Source: Zobellella endophytica (GTDB taxonomy: Bacteria; Pseudomonadota; Gammaproteobacteria; Enterobacterales; Aeromonadaceae). From it: a stretch of DNA of 64,000 nucleotides. The notes beneath the pieces are model-generated. The model ran no database searches, was not told where the DNA came from, and worked only from the letters and a program-made list of their open reading frames with translations. The stretch covers positions 1-64,000 of the forward strand of contig NZ_PXYG01000006.1 of NCBI RefSeq assembly GCF_003012775.1, in the 5' to 3' direction. The position numbers were made by a program, and so were the translations under genes. This document shows positions 51,213 to 61,769 of the stretch, piece after piece; within the stretch, counting starts at the first letter, position 1, and every line of letters starts with the position of its first letter.

Positions 51213-51458
51213 ATGATGAGCTGCGACCAGCACGACTATCTCGAAATCGCCTGCCTGTACCGCTATCGGGTCCGGCTGACCCTGACCTCGGGTGAGCGGC
51301 TGACGGGCATCGCCCTCGACACCCGCCGCGATGCACAGCGACAGGAGTGCCTGCTGCTGCATACCGACGAGGCCGAGCAGCTGGTGCGGCTGGCGGAGCT
51401 GACCCGCATGGAGGCGCTCACCGACAACCCCCACTTCCGGTCCGTCGATTTCGACTGA
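51213..51458 (+). CDS. Rof/YaeO-like Rho-binding protein
   Basis: The 81-residue product shows the Rof-family pattern: SCDQHDYLEIACLYRYRVRLTLTSGERLTGIALDT, where an early CDxHDYLEIAC-type motif and a Lsm-like beta core bind Rho and inhibit termination. E. coli Rof is 84 residues. A second ATG three bases later is an alternative start. It probably shares a transcript with the Lrp-type regulator. Confidence 0.75.
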   Translation: MMSCDQHDYLEIACLYRYRVRLTLTSGERLTGIALDTRRDAQRQECLLLHTDEAEQLVRLAELTRMEALTDNPHFRSVDFD

Positions 51459-51463
51459 AGGGC

Positions 51464-52249
51464 TCAGCCCCTGGCCGCCCCCTGCATGCGCAGCCGACCG
51501 CAGTCGTAATAGAGCAGGCCGTGCTGGCGGGCCATGGGCGCCAGCCGGCGGGCGATCTGCCGGCCCAGGCGCTGGCCGTTGCGGCTGGTGTAGTCGGCGC
51601 CGAACTGCATCGCCGGCGGCGCCGGCAGCTCCCGGGGCAGGGCGCGGGCCAGCGGAGGCGACAGCACCTTGCACACCAGCTCGCTCACCACCCGGTTCAC
51701 CGCCGAGCCCACGCCGTAGCCCTGCCACTCCGGCAGCAGGTAGAGGCTGTTGAGGGTCATTTCCAGTGCCGGGGCCGGCCGCTCTTCGGGGATATCGGCG
51801 GCGAAGGTCAGCACCCAGTTGCCCACCATCCGCGGTTGCTCGTGCTGGTGTTCCAGCAGCGCCACGTTGCAGCGGTAGCGCATGCCGTAGTCGTGTATCT
51901 GCGGCGCCGCATCGGCGCGCTGGGGCCGGCTTTCGCCCCAGTACAGGGGCCGGGGGGCATAAATGTCCCGATGTTCATCCAGCGCCCGGCGGCGAAAGCG
52001 CTCGAACAGCGGCCGGTGGGCGGGGTGATGCCAGTCCATCAGGTCGAGGGAGAGCCGGTCCAGCCATTCGGGCTGCAACCAGGGGTAGGCGGCGAACTCG
52101 TCGCGCAGCCGGGTATAGTCCAGCAGGTGATTGAGGGTCCAGCGTCCGCGCTTGAGATGGCTGGCCTCGCGCACGAAGTGCTGGCGGATCTGTTTGAACA
52201 GGGGATAACTGCGGGCGGCCACCCGCCGGCGTTCGGGGCAGACGGACAT
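51464..52249 (-). CDS. GNAT-like protein of unknown function
   Basis: The 261-residue protein is not one I recognise. One stretch, MTLNSLYLLPEWQGYGVGSAVNRVVSELV (about residues 164-192), looks like the acetyl-CoA-binding beta4-alpha3 turn (Q-x-x-G-x-G) of GNAT acetyltransferases. The N-terminal 140 residues are rich in Trp, Arg and His with no known motif. I start at ATG 52249, which overlaps the stop of a 34-codon ORF (TGATG); an in-frame GTG at 52261 is an alternative. Enzymatic role unknown. Confidence 0.6.
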   Translation of the reverse strand: MSVCPERRRVAARSYPLFKQIRQHFVREASHLKRGRWTLNHLLDYTRLRDEFAAYPWLQPEWLDRLSLDLMDWHHPAHRPLFERFRRRALDEHRDIYAPRPLYWGESRPQRADAAPQIHDYGMRYRCNVALLEHQHEQPRMVGNWVLTFAADIPEERPAPALEMTLNSLYLLPEWQGYGVGSAVNRVVSELVCKVLSPPLARALPRELPAPPAMQFGADYTSRNGQRLGRQIARRLAPMARQHGLLYYDCGRLRMQGAARG

Positions 52250-52353
52250 CAGGTAAACCACCCCTTTTCGCTGTATTCACCGGTACCGACGCACAGCAGC
52301 GGCCGGGCCGCCAGGCTGGGTCCGCCCTCGCGGGCGCAGTGGAGAGACTGCAT
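52249..52353 (-). CDS. 34-residue ORF coupled to the GNAT-like gene
   Basis: ATG 52353 follows AAGGAAG at good spacing and opens a 34-codon frame (begins MQSLHCAREGGPSLAARPLL, ends EKGWFT). Its TGA overlaps the next ATG in a TGATG junction. It has two cysteines and no transmembrane segment. It could be a real small protein, a leader peptide coupling translation, or chance; only its position and ribosome-binding site support it. Confidence 0.4.
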   Translation of the reverse strand: MQSLHCAREGGPSLAARPLLCVGTGEYSEKGWFT

Positions 52354-52432
52354 GGCTTTGCTTCCTTTCTTCGACACAAAGCGAGCCATTGTAAGGCGGC
52401 GGCCGCGGATGTAAAGCCGCGGCCCGGTCGCC

Positions 52433-54577
52433 TCAGCCCCGGCTGACCTCGAAGCTGCCCACCAGCTGCTGCAGGCCGAAGGCGGTACCCTTCACCTGCT
52501 CGGTGCTGCGCTGCAGCTGGCCGAAGGACGCATTCATCTCCTCGGTGAGACCGGCGATCAGCGCCGTGGCCTGGCTGTTCTGCTCGCGGGTCTCGGCCAT
52601 CTCCCGGATGGCGGTGAACATCTGCTCCACCTTCTGCTGCAGGTGCTGCTCCGCCTCGCCGCCCTGGCCCACCAGGCGCAGGCCCTGATCCACCTCGGCC
52701 ACGCCGTTTTCCATCATGGCCACCGCCGCCCGGGTTTCCCCCTGCATGCCTTCCACCTTGTGGCGGATGTCTTCCGCCGCCACCGCGGTGCGGGCCGCCA
52801 GGGCGCGCACCTCGTCGGCCACCACCGAAAAGCCCCGGCCGTATTCCCCGGCCCGGGCCGCCTCGATGGCGGCGTTGAGCGCCAGCAGCTCGGTCTGCTT
52901 GGTGATGTCGCTGATGGCGGAGACGATGTCGTCGATCTCCGTCGCCCGGCCGTCCAGGCTCCGCACCACCGCCGCCGAGCTGGACACCACCTCGCGGATG
53001 CGCTGGTTGCCGTCCCGGGCCGACAGCAGTTGCTGCCGGGTCCGCACCACCACCTGGTCCATCGCCTGCTTCATCTCGCCGGCGGTGGCGCTGGCCAGAT
53101 CCAGTTGCTGCAGCTGGCTGGCCAGGGCCGCCAGCATCTGCTCGATGGCGCAGGACAGGGTGCGGGAGTGATCCTGGGCCTGATGATTGACCCGGAACAG
53201 CCCCTGGTTGCTCTGCTCCAGCCGTTCCGCCATGGCGATCACCGAGCCCATCATGCCGTCCAGGTTGTCGATAAAGCTGTTGATCCACATGCCCAGCTCG
53301 CCGGTTTCGTCCCGCCCCAGGCGCGACTTGTCCAGCCGCTGGCGCAGGTTGCCCTCGCCTTCGGCCAGGGTGCGCACCACCCCCGTCATCTGGTTCAGCC
53401 GGCGCGACAACCGCCTGGGCCCGAGCCGGGCAAAGCACCAGCCGGACAGCACCAGCACCAGCAGGTTGCCCAGCAGCAGGGGCGCGAGCGGCAGCTCCAG
53501 GCCGGCCGCCGCCAGGTTGAAGGCCGGCACCGGCAGCACGCAGGCCTGGTAGCCGGCCTGCAGCCGCCAGCCCAGGGGGCGGCGGCTGAACACCTCGGCC
53601 AGATCCGCCTCGCACATCATGCCGAAACGGTGTGGCGAGCCGGGCAGGGAAAAGGTGACGCCCTTGCCCACCACCGGGATATGACGGTAGTCCGCATAGC
53701 CCGGGTAGCGCACAAAGCAGTTGTGGCCATTTTCGATAGTGCTCTTTACGCCCGGGTGCAGCTCGCCGGTGGCCGGATCGGTGAAGCGCAGCTCCAGCTC
53801 GGTATGGTGGCGGATGCGGATCTGGCCCCAGGGGGTGTTGATGCCCTCCTTCAGGTTTTCGCCACCGCCGAAGGTGCTGTCCTCGAAGCGGGAGCGGGAC
53901 AGGGCGGTGCCGGGGGCGATGCGCGGGTCGAAACGGGATTCGACCATAAACAGGTAGTTGTCGCCCGAATCGGGGTAGATGTGCCCCGCTTCGCGCTGGA
54001 TCAGGTCGCTCATCACGTCGTTCGGCACCCGGGCGCACAGCAGGCCGCGCAGTTCGCCCTTCACCCGCACCGGGAAACAGAACATCAGGGTCATGGCGTC
54101 GTGAAAGCGCGAGCTGGAAGGGCCGAGCCGCAGGGTGACCGGATCCGCGTAGGGGCCGCGCAGAAAGGGCTGGCTCCTGGCCTCGGCCAGCACCTTGGGG
54201 TCTATGCCGGCCTGCCCCTCCCGTCCTGCCTGGCTGGAGGCCAGCACCCGGCCTTCGGCCGACAGCATGAACAGCTCGGAGCAGTCGCCGTTGTCCTTGC
54301 ATTGCCCCTGCAGCAGGGCACCGTTGGCGGCCGGCTGCCGCCAGTCCAGCCGCGGGCCCAGGGTTTCGAGATGGTGCCATTGCTGGCGTGCCCAGCGCTG
54401 GAGCAGGCTGACCCGGGTGGCGGCAAAGCCGTCGAACACCTGCTCCAGCCCGGCGATGCTGCGCCGGTTGAGCCAGCAGGACCATTTCATGTTGAGCCGC
54501 AGGGCCGGGCTCATGCGGGGGCCGCGACCGGCCATATGGGGGGAAACAAACTGACCGCTCATGGCTGCCGATTCCAT
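52433..54577 (-). CDS. Methyl-accepting chemotaxis protein with a single membrane segment
   Basis: The 714-residue protein has a C-terminal signalling domain with the conserved hairpin tip LLALNAAIEAARAGEYGRGF and ADEVRALA (about residues 560-610). A HAMP-like region (about 385-440) follows the only clear membrane helix (about 364-382). Residues 50-340 look like a Cache-type sensor, with a four-cysteine set (Cys 93, 99, 167, 181). There is no N-terminal membrane helix, unlike classical receptors, and an in-frame stop 15 bases before ATG rules out an extension. A sigma-54 promoter precedes it. Confidence 0.88.
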   Translation of the reverse strand: MESAAMSGQFVSPHMAGRGPRMSPALRLNMKWSCWLNRRSIAGLEQVFDGFAATRVSLLQRWARQQWHHLETLGPRLDWRQPAANGALLQGQCKDNGDCSELFMLSAEGRVLASSQAGREGQAGIDPKVLAEARSQPFLRGPYADPVTLRLGPSSSRFHDAMTLMFCFPVRVKGELRGLLCARVPNDVMSDLIQREAGHIYPDSGDNYLFMVESRFDPRIAPGTALSRSRFEDSTFGGGENLKEGINTPWGQIRIRHHTELELRFTDPATGELHPGVKSTIENGHNCFVRYPGYADYRHIPVVGKGVTFSLPGSPHRFGMMCEADLAEVFSRRPLGWRLQAGYQACVLPVPAFNLAAAGLELPLAPLLLGNLLVLVLSGWCFARLGPRRLSRRLNQMTGVVRTLAEGEGNLRQRLDKSRLGRDETGELGMWINSFIDNLDGMMGSVIAMAERLEQSNQGLFRVNHQAQDHSRTLSCAIEQMLAALASQLQQLDLASATAGEMKQAMDQVVVRTRQQLLSARDGNQRIREVVSSSAAVVRSLDGRATEIDDIVSAISDITKQTELLALNAAIEAARAGEYGRGFSVVADEVRALAARTAVAAEDIRHKVEGMQGETRAAVAMMENGVAEVDQGLRLVGQGGEAEQHLQQKVEQMFTAIREMAETREQNSQATALIAGLTEEMNASFGQLQRSTEQVKGTAFGLQQLVGSFEVSRG

Positions 54578-54613
54578 GCAAACTCCTTGTTTTTAGTGCT
54601 TTTTACACACCTC

Positions 54614-54629
54614 AGCAAGAAGCGTTCCA
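54614..54629 (-). promoter_or_regulatory. Sigma-54 promoter of the chemoreceptor gene
   Basis: On the minus strand TGGAACGCTTCTTGCT matches the sigma-54 consensus TGGCACG-N4-TTGCW at all but one base, with invariant GG and GC correctly spaced. It lies 37 bp before the ATG, which has AAGGAG at good spacing. Confidence 0.8.
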
Positions 54630-54756
54630 TGGCGTGGAAAAGGCGGAGCTGCCCCGGGCGGACAATTTCCAAGCATTTAATTTACCACTTTGGTGGTATT
54701 TATGGTGCTTTATCCGGCGGCGCCACCACCGCCGCCCGGCGACGCACCACAACAGA

Positions 54757-54780
54757 GCACCAAAATGGTGCGTACGCACC
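54757..54780. promoter_or_regulatory. NtrC-like enhancer site
   Basis: GCACCAAAATGGTGC (54757-54771) fits the NtrC operator GCACC-N5-GGTGC. It overlaps a second palindrome, GGTGCGTACGCACC (54767-54780). A weaker relative, ACCAC-TTTG-GTGGT, is at 54684-54697. The centre is about 160 bp upstream of the predicted sigma-54 start, a normal enhancer distance. Confidence 0.65.
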
Positions 54781-54793
54781 TGTTTGGTTCGGT

Positions 54794-54905
54794 TCAGTCG
54801 GCAAAATCCATCGACAGGAACAGCCGCCGGTAGCCGGTGGGCACCGGCGGCGAACGGTGCCACAGGCCCTGGCCTTCTTCCCCCTGCCAGCTTGGGAATA
54901 AAGCC
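54794..54905 (-). pseudogene. C-terminal remnant of an unidentified gene
   Basis: A minus-strand frame reads ALFPSWQGEEGQGLWHRSPP and continues to LSMDFAD before a stop at 54794. An in-frame TAG lies just upstream at about 54906, so only some 37 residues remain. The composition looks protein-like and high-GC, unlike the AT-rich DNA to its right. I cannot name the family. The next 440 bp up to 55348 hold no gene I can support. Confidence 0.3.
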
Positions 54906-55347
54906 GGCTATCTCAGGCTATCGGTAATGGCGGGAACCGACACGGTCGCAGCGCCGGACGTTCAGCCCACTGGCGCGGGACTGCTTAGCGGTTGTCGCTC
55001 GCTATCTTGATCGACTTTTTATAATGACCCGGTAAAAAACTGAAATAAAGGTCACCCACCACTCACTTCCGGCACTTCAGTGGGAGCGAGAAATTGAGCC
55101 CATGCCTGCCAAATAGGTATGGACTATTCTGAGGCCCTTCGATAGTCTTTCACTTGCACATGGGAAATTAATCGACGGAGCGAAAAGCATTCAAAAATGA
55201 ATACGAACAGAGAATGCAAGCCATACCCGCCCTTACTCAGATACATTAAATGATGTGCAAATCGTCATCAGCAAAGCCTTTTGTTGATTTTTCATTCAAA
55301 GCGGAACTGTAAAAATAGCGCGACACACTCTCATTGGAATAACGAAC

Positions 55348-55776
55348 ATGAAAATGAAATCCTTATTGCTCGCTACCCTCGTCGCTTCTTTGAGCACAGG
55401 GTGTGCCTCCGGATTGAACTCCATGCAAAAGCGGGAATATCAGGCATTTAAACAAAATAACGTCTTGGTAGAAGAGAAAAAACCAACCACCGGTGCCGTG
55501 CTGGGCATCCTTCCTGGTGGCGGCTCATTCTATGCCCGTGAACCTGGACTGGGTATTGTCAATCTGTTGATGTGGCCGGTGTCTGTGTTATGGGATCCTA
55601 TCAGTGGCTATGAAGGCGCCATGGAAATCAACTATGACATCACCAAGCAGAAGCTTCAGAGAGATAAAGATCAGGAAGTTTCAAAGCTCGATGAAAAATT
55701 AGCCATGGGCCAAATCGATAACACCGAATATGTTCTTGCCAAAAGACAAATAGAACAAAAATACAGTTTTGAATAA
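55348..55776 (+). CDS. Putative lipoprotein with SHOCT-like tail
   Basis: The 142-residue product starts with a signal peptide and lipobox LSTGC (cysteine near residue 19). A glycine-rich hydrophobic part (GAVLGILPGGGSFYAREPGLG) is followed by IVNLLMWPVSVLWDP and a charged coiled segment. The end, KLDEKLAMGQIDNTEYVLAK, resembles a SHOCT domain. Codon use and base composition are clearly more AT-rich than the neighbours, suggesting transfer. No function can be given. Confidence 0.8.
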   Translation: MKMKSLLLATLVASLSTGCASGLNSMQKREYQAFKQNNVLVEEKKPTTGAVLGILPGGGSFYAREPGLGIVNLLMWPVSVLWDPISGYEGAMEINYDITKQKLQRDKDQEVSKLDEKLAMGQIDNTEYVLAKRQIEQKYSFE

Positions 55777-55805
55777 TCGCGCAACATAATAGCCCATATT
55801 CAAAC

Positions 55806-55851
55806 AGGTGCTGAATACAGCCTATAGACGTAGTGTCTTGTATCAGCACCT
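55806..55851 (+). terminator. Hairpin after the lipoprotein gene
   Basis: AGGTGCTGA(A)TACA (55806-55819) pairs with TGTATCAGCACCT (55839-55851) with one bulge. No T run follows. The rest of the gap to greB at 56139 shows no gene. Confidence 0.5.
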
Positions 55852-56138
55852 TAGCCCCCCTGAGACACCTCGCTGTACTTCCACCATATTGATGCGCTAC
55901 CGTATTCCTACCGTCACCGGTTATGGCGGGCAAAATCGCCCTCTTTATATCACGCTACCGCCACGCTCCGGACACAGCTCCAGATCTCCCAAAACAAAAA
56001 GCACACATGTCGACAGGAAGGACAAAGTCCGGTTCTGCCGTACCGAGGCAACCGTCGGTGGTGCAGCCCAGGGGCTTCCCTCTTCCCCGGCGCTGGGACA
56101 CAATAGCCGGCACCTCTCAGGCCACGGAACACGCGCCC

Positions 56139-56621
56139 ATGAAAACCAACCTGATCACCCGTGCCGGCTGGCACAAGCTGGACGACGAGCTCAAGCACCT
56201 GTGGAAGGTGGAACGGCCGGCGGTGACCCAGGCGGTGTCGGAAGCCGCCGCCCTGGGCGACCGCAGCGAAAACGCCGAATACATCTACGGCAAGAAGCGG
56301 CTGCGGGAAATCGACCGCCGCGTGCGCTACCTGATGAAGCGGCTGGAGGCGGTGAAAATCGTCGACCACGACCCGCGCCAGAACGGCAAGGTGTTCTTCG
56401 GCGCCTGGGTCGAGCTGGAAAACGAAGAGGGCGAAACGGTGCGCTACCGCATCGTCGGCCCCGACGAGATCGACACCAAGAACAACCACATCACCATCGA
56501 CTCGCCCATGGCCCGGGCGCTGATCGGCAAGCAGGTGGACGACGAGGTGCGGGTAAACACCCCCTCGGGCGTCCGGGAGTGGTACATCAACCACATTAGA
56601 TACAGCCCCTTCGAAGACTGA
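56139..56621 (+). CDS. greB: Transcription elongation factor GreB
   Basis: GreB restarts backtracked RNA polymerase by stimulating RNA cleavage. The 160-residue product begins MKTNLITRAGWHKLDDELKH and has the coiled-coil with tip acids in EAAALGDRSENAEYIYGKKR and the C-terminal domain RIVGPDEID. I use ATG 56139; the longer upstream frame is not conserved. In E. coli greB is next to tex (yhgF); here a TnpB element lies between them. Confidence 0.95.
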   Translation: MKTNLITRAGWHKLDDELKHLWKVERPAVTQAVSEAAALGDRSENAEYIYGKKRLREIDRRVRYLMKRLEAVKIVDHDPRQNGKVFFGAWVELENEEGETVRYRIVGPDEIDTKNNHITIDSPMARALIGKQVDDEVRVNTPSGVREWYINHIRYSPFED

Positions 56622-57932
56622 TTTTTGACTGCTCCCTCCCTGAAGGAAGAGGATTCCCAATTCACCGAGAACCGGACACGGAGACTGGCCCCATGCCACT
56701 TACGTTCTCTCCAAGGGCTAACACCGCCAGCCCGGCGGCTTTAATGTTGACCGCGGCATTGATGTCGCGGTCGTGTTCGGTGGCGCATTCGGGGCAGGTC
56801 CAGGCACGCACCGACAGCGGCAGGCTGTCCACCACCTGCCCACAACAGGAGCAGCGCTTGCTGGACGGATACCACGGGGCGATGGCGACCAGTTGCCGTC
56901 CGGCCCACTCCGCCTTGTACCCCAGTTGGCGCACCAACTCGCCCCAGCCGGCATCGCTGATGGACTTGGCCAAGGTTGGATTACGCACCATGTTCTTCAC
57001 TTTGAGGGATTCGACGCAGACCACTTGGTTCTCGTTAATCAGTCTGCGGGACAACTTGTGCAAGCCGTCCATCCGGCAATCGGCGATTTTGGCGTGAATG
57101 CGGGCCACCTTCTGCCGGGCCTTGGCGCGGTTCCTGGAGCCGAGTTTCTTCCTGCTCATATGCCGCTGTGCCTTGGCCAGCCTGGCCGCGTACTTCGACG
57201 TATGGCGGGGATTGCCGGTTCGATGCCCGTCGCTGGTAACGAACAGGTCTTTCAGGCCGAGGTCAATGCCCACCATTTTTGGCGTGATGGGCAAGGTCTC
57301 GGGATGGAACTCGCACAGGCAACTCACGAAGTAGCGGCCTGCCGAGTCCTTGGACACGGTGACGGTGCTGGGCTCGCCGGGCAGCTCACGGCTCCAGCGG
57401 ACAACCAGCGGCTCCTTGCACTTGGCGAGGAACAGTTGGCGATCTTGGTACTTGAATGCCGAGCGGGTAAACTCCGCCGACTGACGATGCCGCTTGCGCT
57501 TGAACGTGGGATAGTTGGCCCGTCCTTCAAAGAAGTTCTTGAAGGCCGTCTGCTGGTGGCGAAGGCATTGCTGCAATGGCACCGAGCTGACCTCGTTGAG
57601 AAAGACCGCCTCGGGCGTTTTCTTCAGTCGAGTCAGGAAGGCGTTGGCCGCAAGGTAGTTTATCTTTTCCTTGCGCTGCTGGAACGCCTCGGAGCGATGG
57701 CGCAGCACCGAGTTGTAGACAAAACGCACACAGCCAAAGGTCCGAGCCAACAGCTGTTCCTGCTCGGGACTGGGGTAAAACCGGTACTTATAGGCGCGTT
57801 TCATCATACGCTCAGCGTAGTTAAATACTGTATAGATAGCCAGTTAAAAGGAGAAAGCGAGAACAGGGCAGCCTGACGGCTGCGCGCTATCCCTCCTCGC
57901 CCTGAAGGGCGGGGTTTCTCGCGCAAAAACTG
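56622..57932 (-). mobile_element. IS200/IS605-family element encoding only TnpB (IS1341-type)
   Basis: The element interrupts the greB-tex pair. It carries tnpB but no tnpA. Imperfect hairpins of the IS605 end type lie on both sides: around 56636-56653 (CCTCCCTGAAGGAAGAGG) beyond the tnpB stop and 57895-57914 (CCTCGCCCTGAAGGGCGGGG) before its start. Exact ends cannot be set without an empty site; the given limits are the whole greB-tex gap. Confidence 0.75.
56662..57807 (-). CDS. tnpB: TnpB RNA-guided nuclease of an IS605-type element
   Basis: The 381-residue protein starts MMKRAYKYRFYPSPEQEQLL, the usual TnpB N-terminus. The RuvC residues are present as D in GIDLGLKDL, E in VVCVESLKV and D in EHDRDINAAVNI, with the zinc motif CSCCG and CPEC between. 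TnpB proteins are guided by an omega-RNA made from the 3' end of the element to cut matching DNA. All catalytic residues are intact and the length is full, so it may be active. With no tnpA it would need one in trans to move. Confidence 0.93.
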   Translation of the reverse strand: MMKRAYKYRFYPSPEQEQLLARTFGCVRFVYNSVLRHRSEAFQQRKEKINYLAANAFLTRLKKTPEAVFLNEVSSVPLQQCLRHQQTAFKNFFEGRANYPTFKRKRHRQSAEFTRSAFKYQDRQLFLAKCKEPLVVRWSRELPGEPSTVTVSKDSAGRYFVSCLCEFHPETLPITPKMVGIDLGLKDLFVTSDGHRTGNPRHTSKYAARLAKAQRHMSRKKLGSRNRAKARQKVARIHAKIADCRMDGLHKLSRRLINENQVVCVESLKVKNMVRNPTLAKSISDAGWGELVRQLGYKAEWAGRQLVAIAPWYPSSKRCSCCGQVVDSLPLSVRAWTCPECATEHDRDINAAVNIKAAGLAVLALGENVSGMGPVSVSGSR

Positions 57933-60263
<2,331 letters not shown>

Positions 60264-60298
60264 TAAAAAGACCCGGGGCAACCCGGGCCATTACAAAC

Positions 60299-60325
60299 TG
60301 TCGCCCCCGCGAAGGCGGGGGTCCA
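60299..60325. repeat. REP-like palindrome after tex
   Basis: GTCGCCCCCGCGAAGGCGGG with the following GGTCCAT is the same family as the repeats at 33905-34050. It lies 36 bp after the tex stop. The rest of the gap to intI holds a TTACAGC/GCTGTAA hairpin (60468-60490) that may mark the end of the intI transcript. Confidence 0.75.
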
Positions 60326-60532
60326 TAAACCGGGGCACAGTTCCAACGTCCGGCCAAATACTTCAACCCACACGTAAACCGGTCATTTATCAACCAATCA
60401 TCACCCCAAACCAACAAAAACCACACCACCGTCTAGACCCTGTTGGCACCTGCCGCTAAGCTGCCTTTTACAGCATATGGGGCGCTGTAACCCAAGGGCG
60501 GTAGCGTGCCTTTGAGAAATTTGCCATTACCC

Positions 60533-61519
60533 TCATTCCTGGCTGACATTGCCGGCCAATAACAACGAAAGTGGGCTCTTAACGGCATTGCCACCCTGCT
60601 TAAGGACATGGGTATAAATTTGCGTGGTTTTAACATCCGAGTGCCCCAGCTGCTCCTGTACGGTACGAATATCCACACCCGCCTCCAATAAATGCGTGGC
60701 AAAACTATGGCGCAGCGTATGGCAGGTAACATTCTTGCGGATCTTCGCATTTCGGGCTGCAAGCTTAATCGCCCGGCGTAAGGTGGTTTCATCAAGGTGA
60801 TGGCGGCGCAACAGCCTGGATTCTGGATCTAGGCTTAACTGATGCGAAGGGAACAGATAGTGCCAGCCCAGTTGACCGGGAGCACTTGGATATTTTCTCG
60901 CCAAGGCGTGGGGCAACCAGACACCTGCATAATCGGCGGTCTCTTTATCTTGTTGGTAATACTGCTCTACCAAGTGAATTTGCCCATGCAGTGCCGGCAC
61001 AAGTTCACCCGCCAAGGTAACTCGACGATTTTTATTGCCTTTCCCTTGCCAGATCAATACAGACAAATAGTCAAAATCGATATCCTGCACCCGGAGTCGA
61101 ATTGCTTCCATTAAACGCAAGCCACTACCATAGAGAAGCTGGGCCAGCAATTTGTAACGCAGATCAACCAACGCCAACAGGGCTTGAACTTCGGCACGAG
61201 TCAATACGACCGGTAATTTTTGTGGAGTATGAGACTTGTTAAAATGCAGATCTTGGGACAGTGGCCGCTGTATGATATGACGATACAAAAAACTCAAGGA
61301 GTTTAATGCTGTTGCCTGGGTTTTCACCGCAACATGGCGTTGATTAGATAAATATGACAGAAACTGTTCAACTTCAGCATCACCCAGCTGGTTCGGGTGT
61401 CGCTTATCATGGAATAGAATAAAAAACCTAATCCAATATAGATAAGTATCTATCGTTCGCTTGGCATATCGCCTGGACAGCATAAATTCACGCAGGTACT
61501 CAAAAAATGGTGAAGCCAT
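60533..61519 (-). CDS. intI: Integron integrase IntI (chromosomal-integron type)
   Basis: IntI is the tyrosine recombinase that inserts and removes gene cassettes at attI and attC. The 328-residue protein has the catalytic set: Arg in [35 protein letters not shown] (H-x-x-R), [14 protein letters not shown] (His and the nucleophile Tyr). It also has the IntI-specific insert [20 protein letters not shown] and [20 protein letters not shown] that separates integron integrases from phage and XerC/D enzymes. It resembles Vibrio IntI4. I start at ATG 61519, behind GGAGGGGG. It is divergent from the cassettes, as expected. Confidence 0.97.
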   Translation of the reverse strand: MASPFFEYLREFMLSRRYAKRTIDTYLYWIRFFILFHDKRHPNQLGDAEVEQFLSYLSNQRHVAVKTQATALNSLSFLYRHIIQRPLSQDLHFNKSHTPQKLPVVLTRAEVQALLALVDLRYKLLAQLLYGSGLRLMEAIRLRVQDIDFDYLSVLIWQGKGNKNRRVTLAGELVPALHGQIHLVEQYYQQDKETADYAGVWLPHALARKYPSAPGQLGWHYLFPSHQLSLDPESRLLRRHHLDETTLRRAIKLAARNAKIRKNVTCHTLRHSFATHLLEAGVDIRTVQEQLGHSDVKTTQIYTHVLKQGGNAVKSPLSLLLAGNVSQE

Positions 61520-61540
61520 GATGACCCCCTCCACACATTA

Positions 61541-61556
61541 CTGTATAAATAAACAG
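61541..61556. promoter_or_regulatory. LexA box of intI
   Basis: CTGTATAAATAAACAG has the CTGT-N8-ACAG LexA consensus and lies 22 bp before the intI start. SOS control of integrase, known in Vibrio and class 1 integrons, is therefore expected. Confidence 0.9.
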
Positions 61557-61638
61557 CAGTTGTGATTGAGTGATTTTGCCACATACTCAAAGGCCACATG
61601 CACGATATTTCTACCGAGATCCGGGAGTGAGCAATAAA

Positions 61639-61653
61639 TGATAACTATTATCA
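61639..61653. promoter_or_regulatory. Fur-box-like palindrome in the attI region
   Basis: TGATAACTATTATCA matches the 7-1-7 Fur consensus TGATAAT-N-ATTATCA at 13 of 14 fixed positions. It lies between intI and the first cassette, where the cassette promoter Pc should be. Iron control of cassette transcription is a hypothesis only. Confidence 0.45.
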
Positions 61654-61656
61654 ATG

Positions 61657-61749
61657 AGTTAAAAGATCTATCCCATGTCTTCTTTCTGGATAGAAGGCGA
61701 GACGCATGTTCAAAAATCGGGCATCATGCCTTCTATTAAATTGTTAGCT
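61657..61749 (+). other. Probable attI site
   Basis: The crossover-like GTTAGCT (61743-61749) is the last such triplet before cassette 1. The complement of this sequence, AGCTAAC, nearly matches the R'' box of the first cassette (TGCTAAC at 62107). A 9-bp inverted repeat, ATAGAAGGC (61690-61698) and GCCTTCTAT (61728-61736), lies just before it. The exact left limit is not visible. Confidence 0.6.
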
Positions 61750-61769
61750 TAAACAAACAGGAGAAAATT

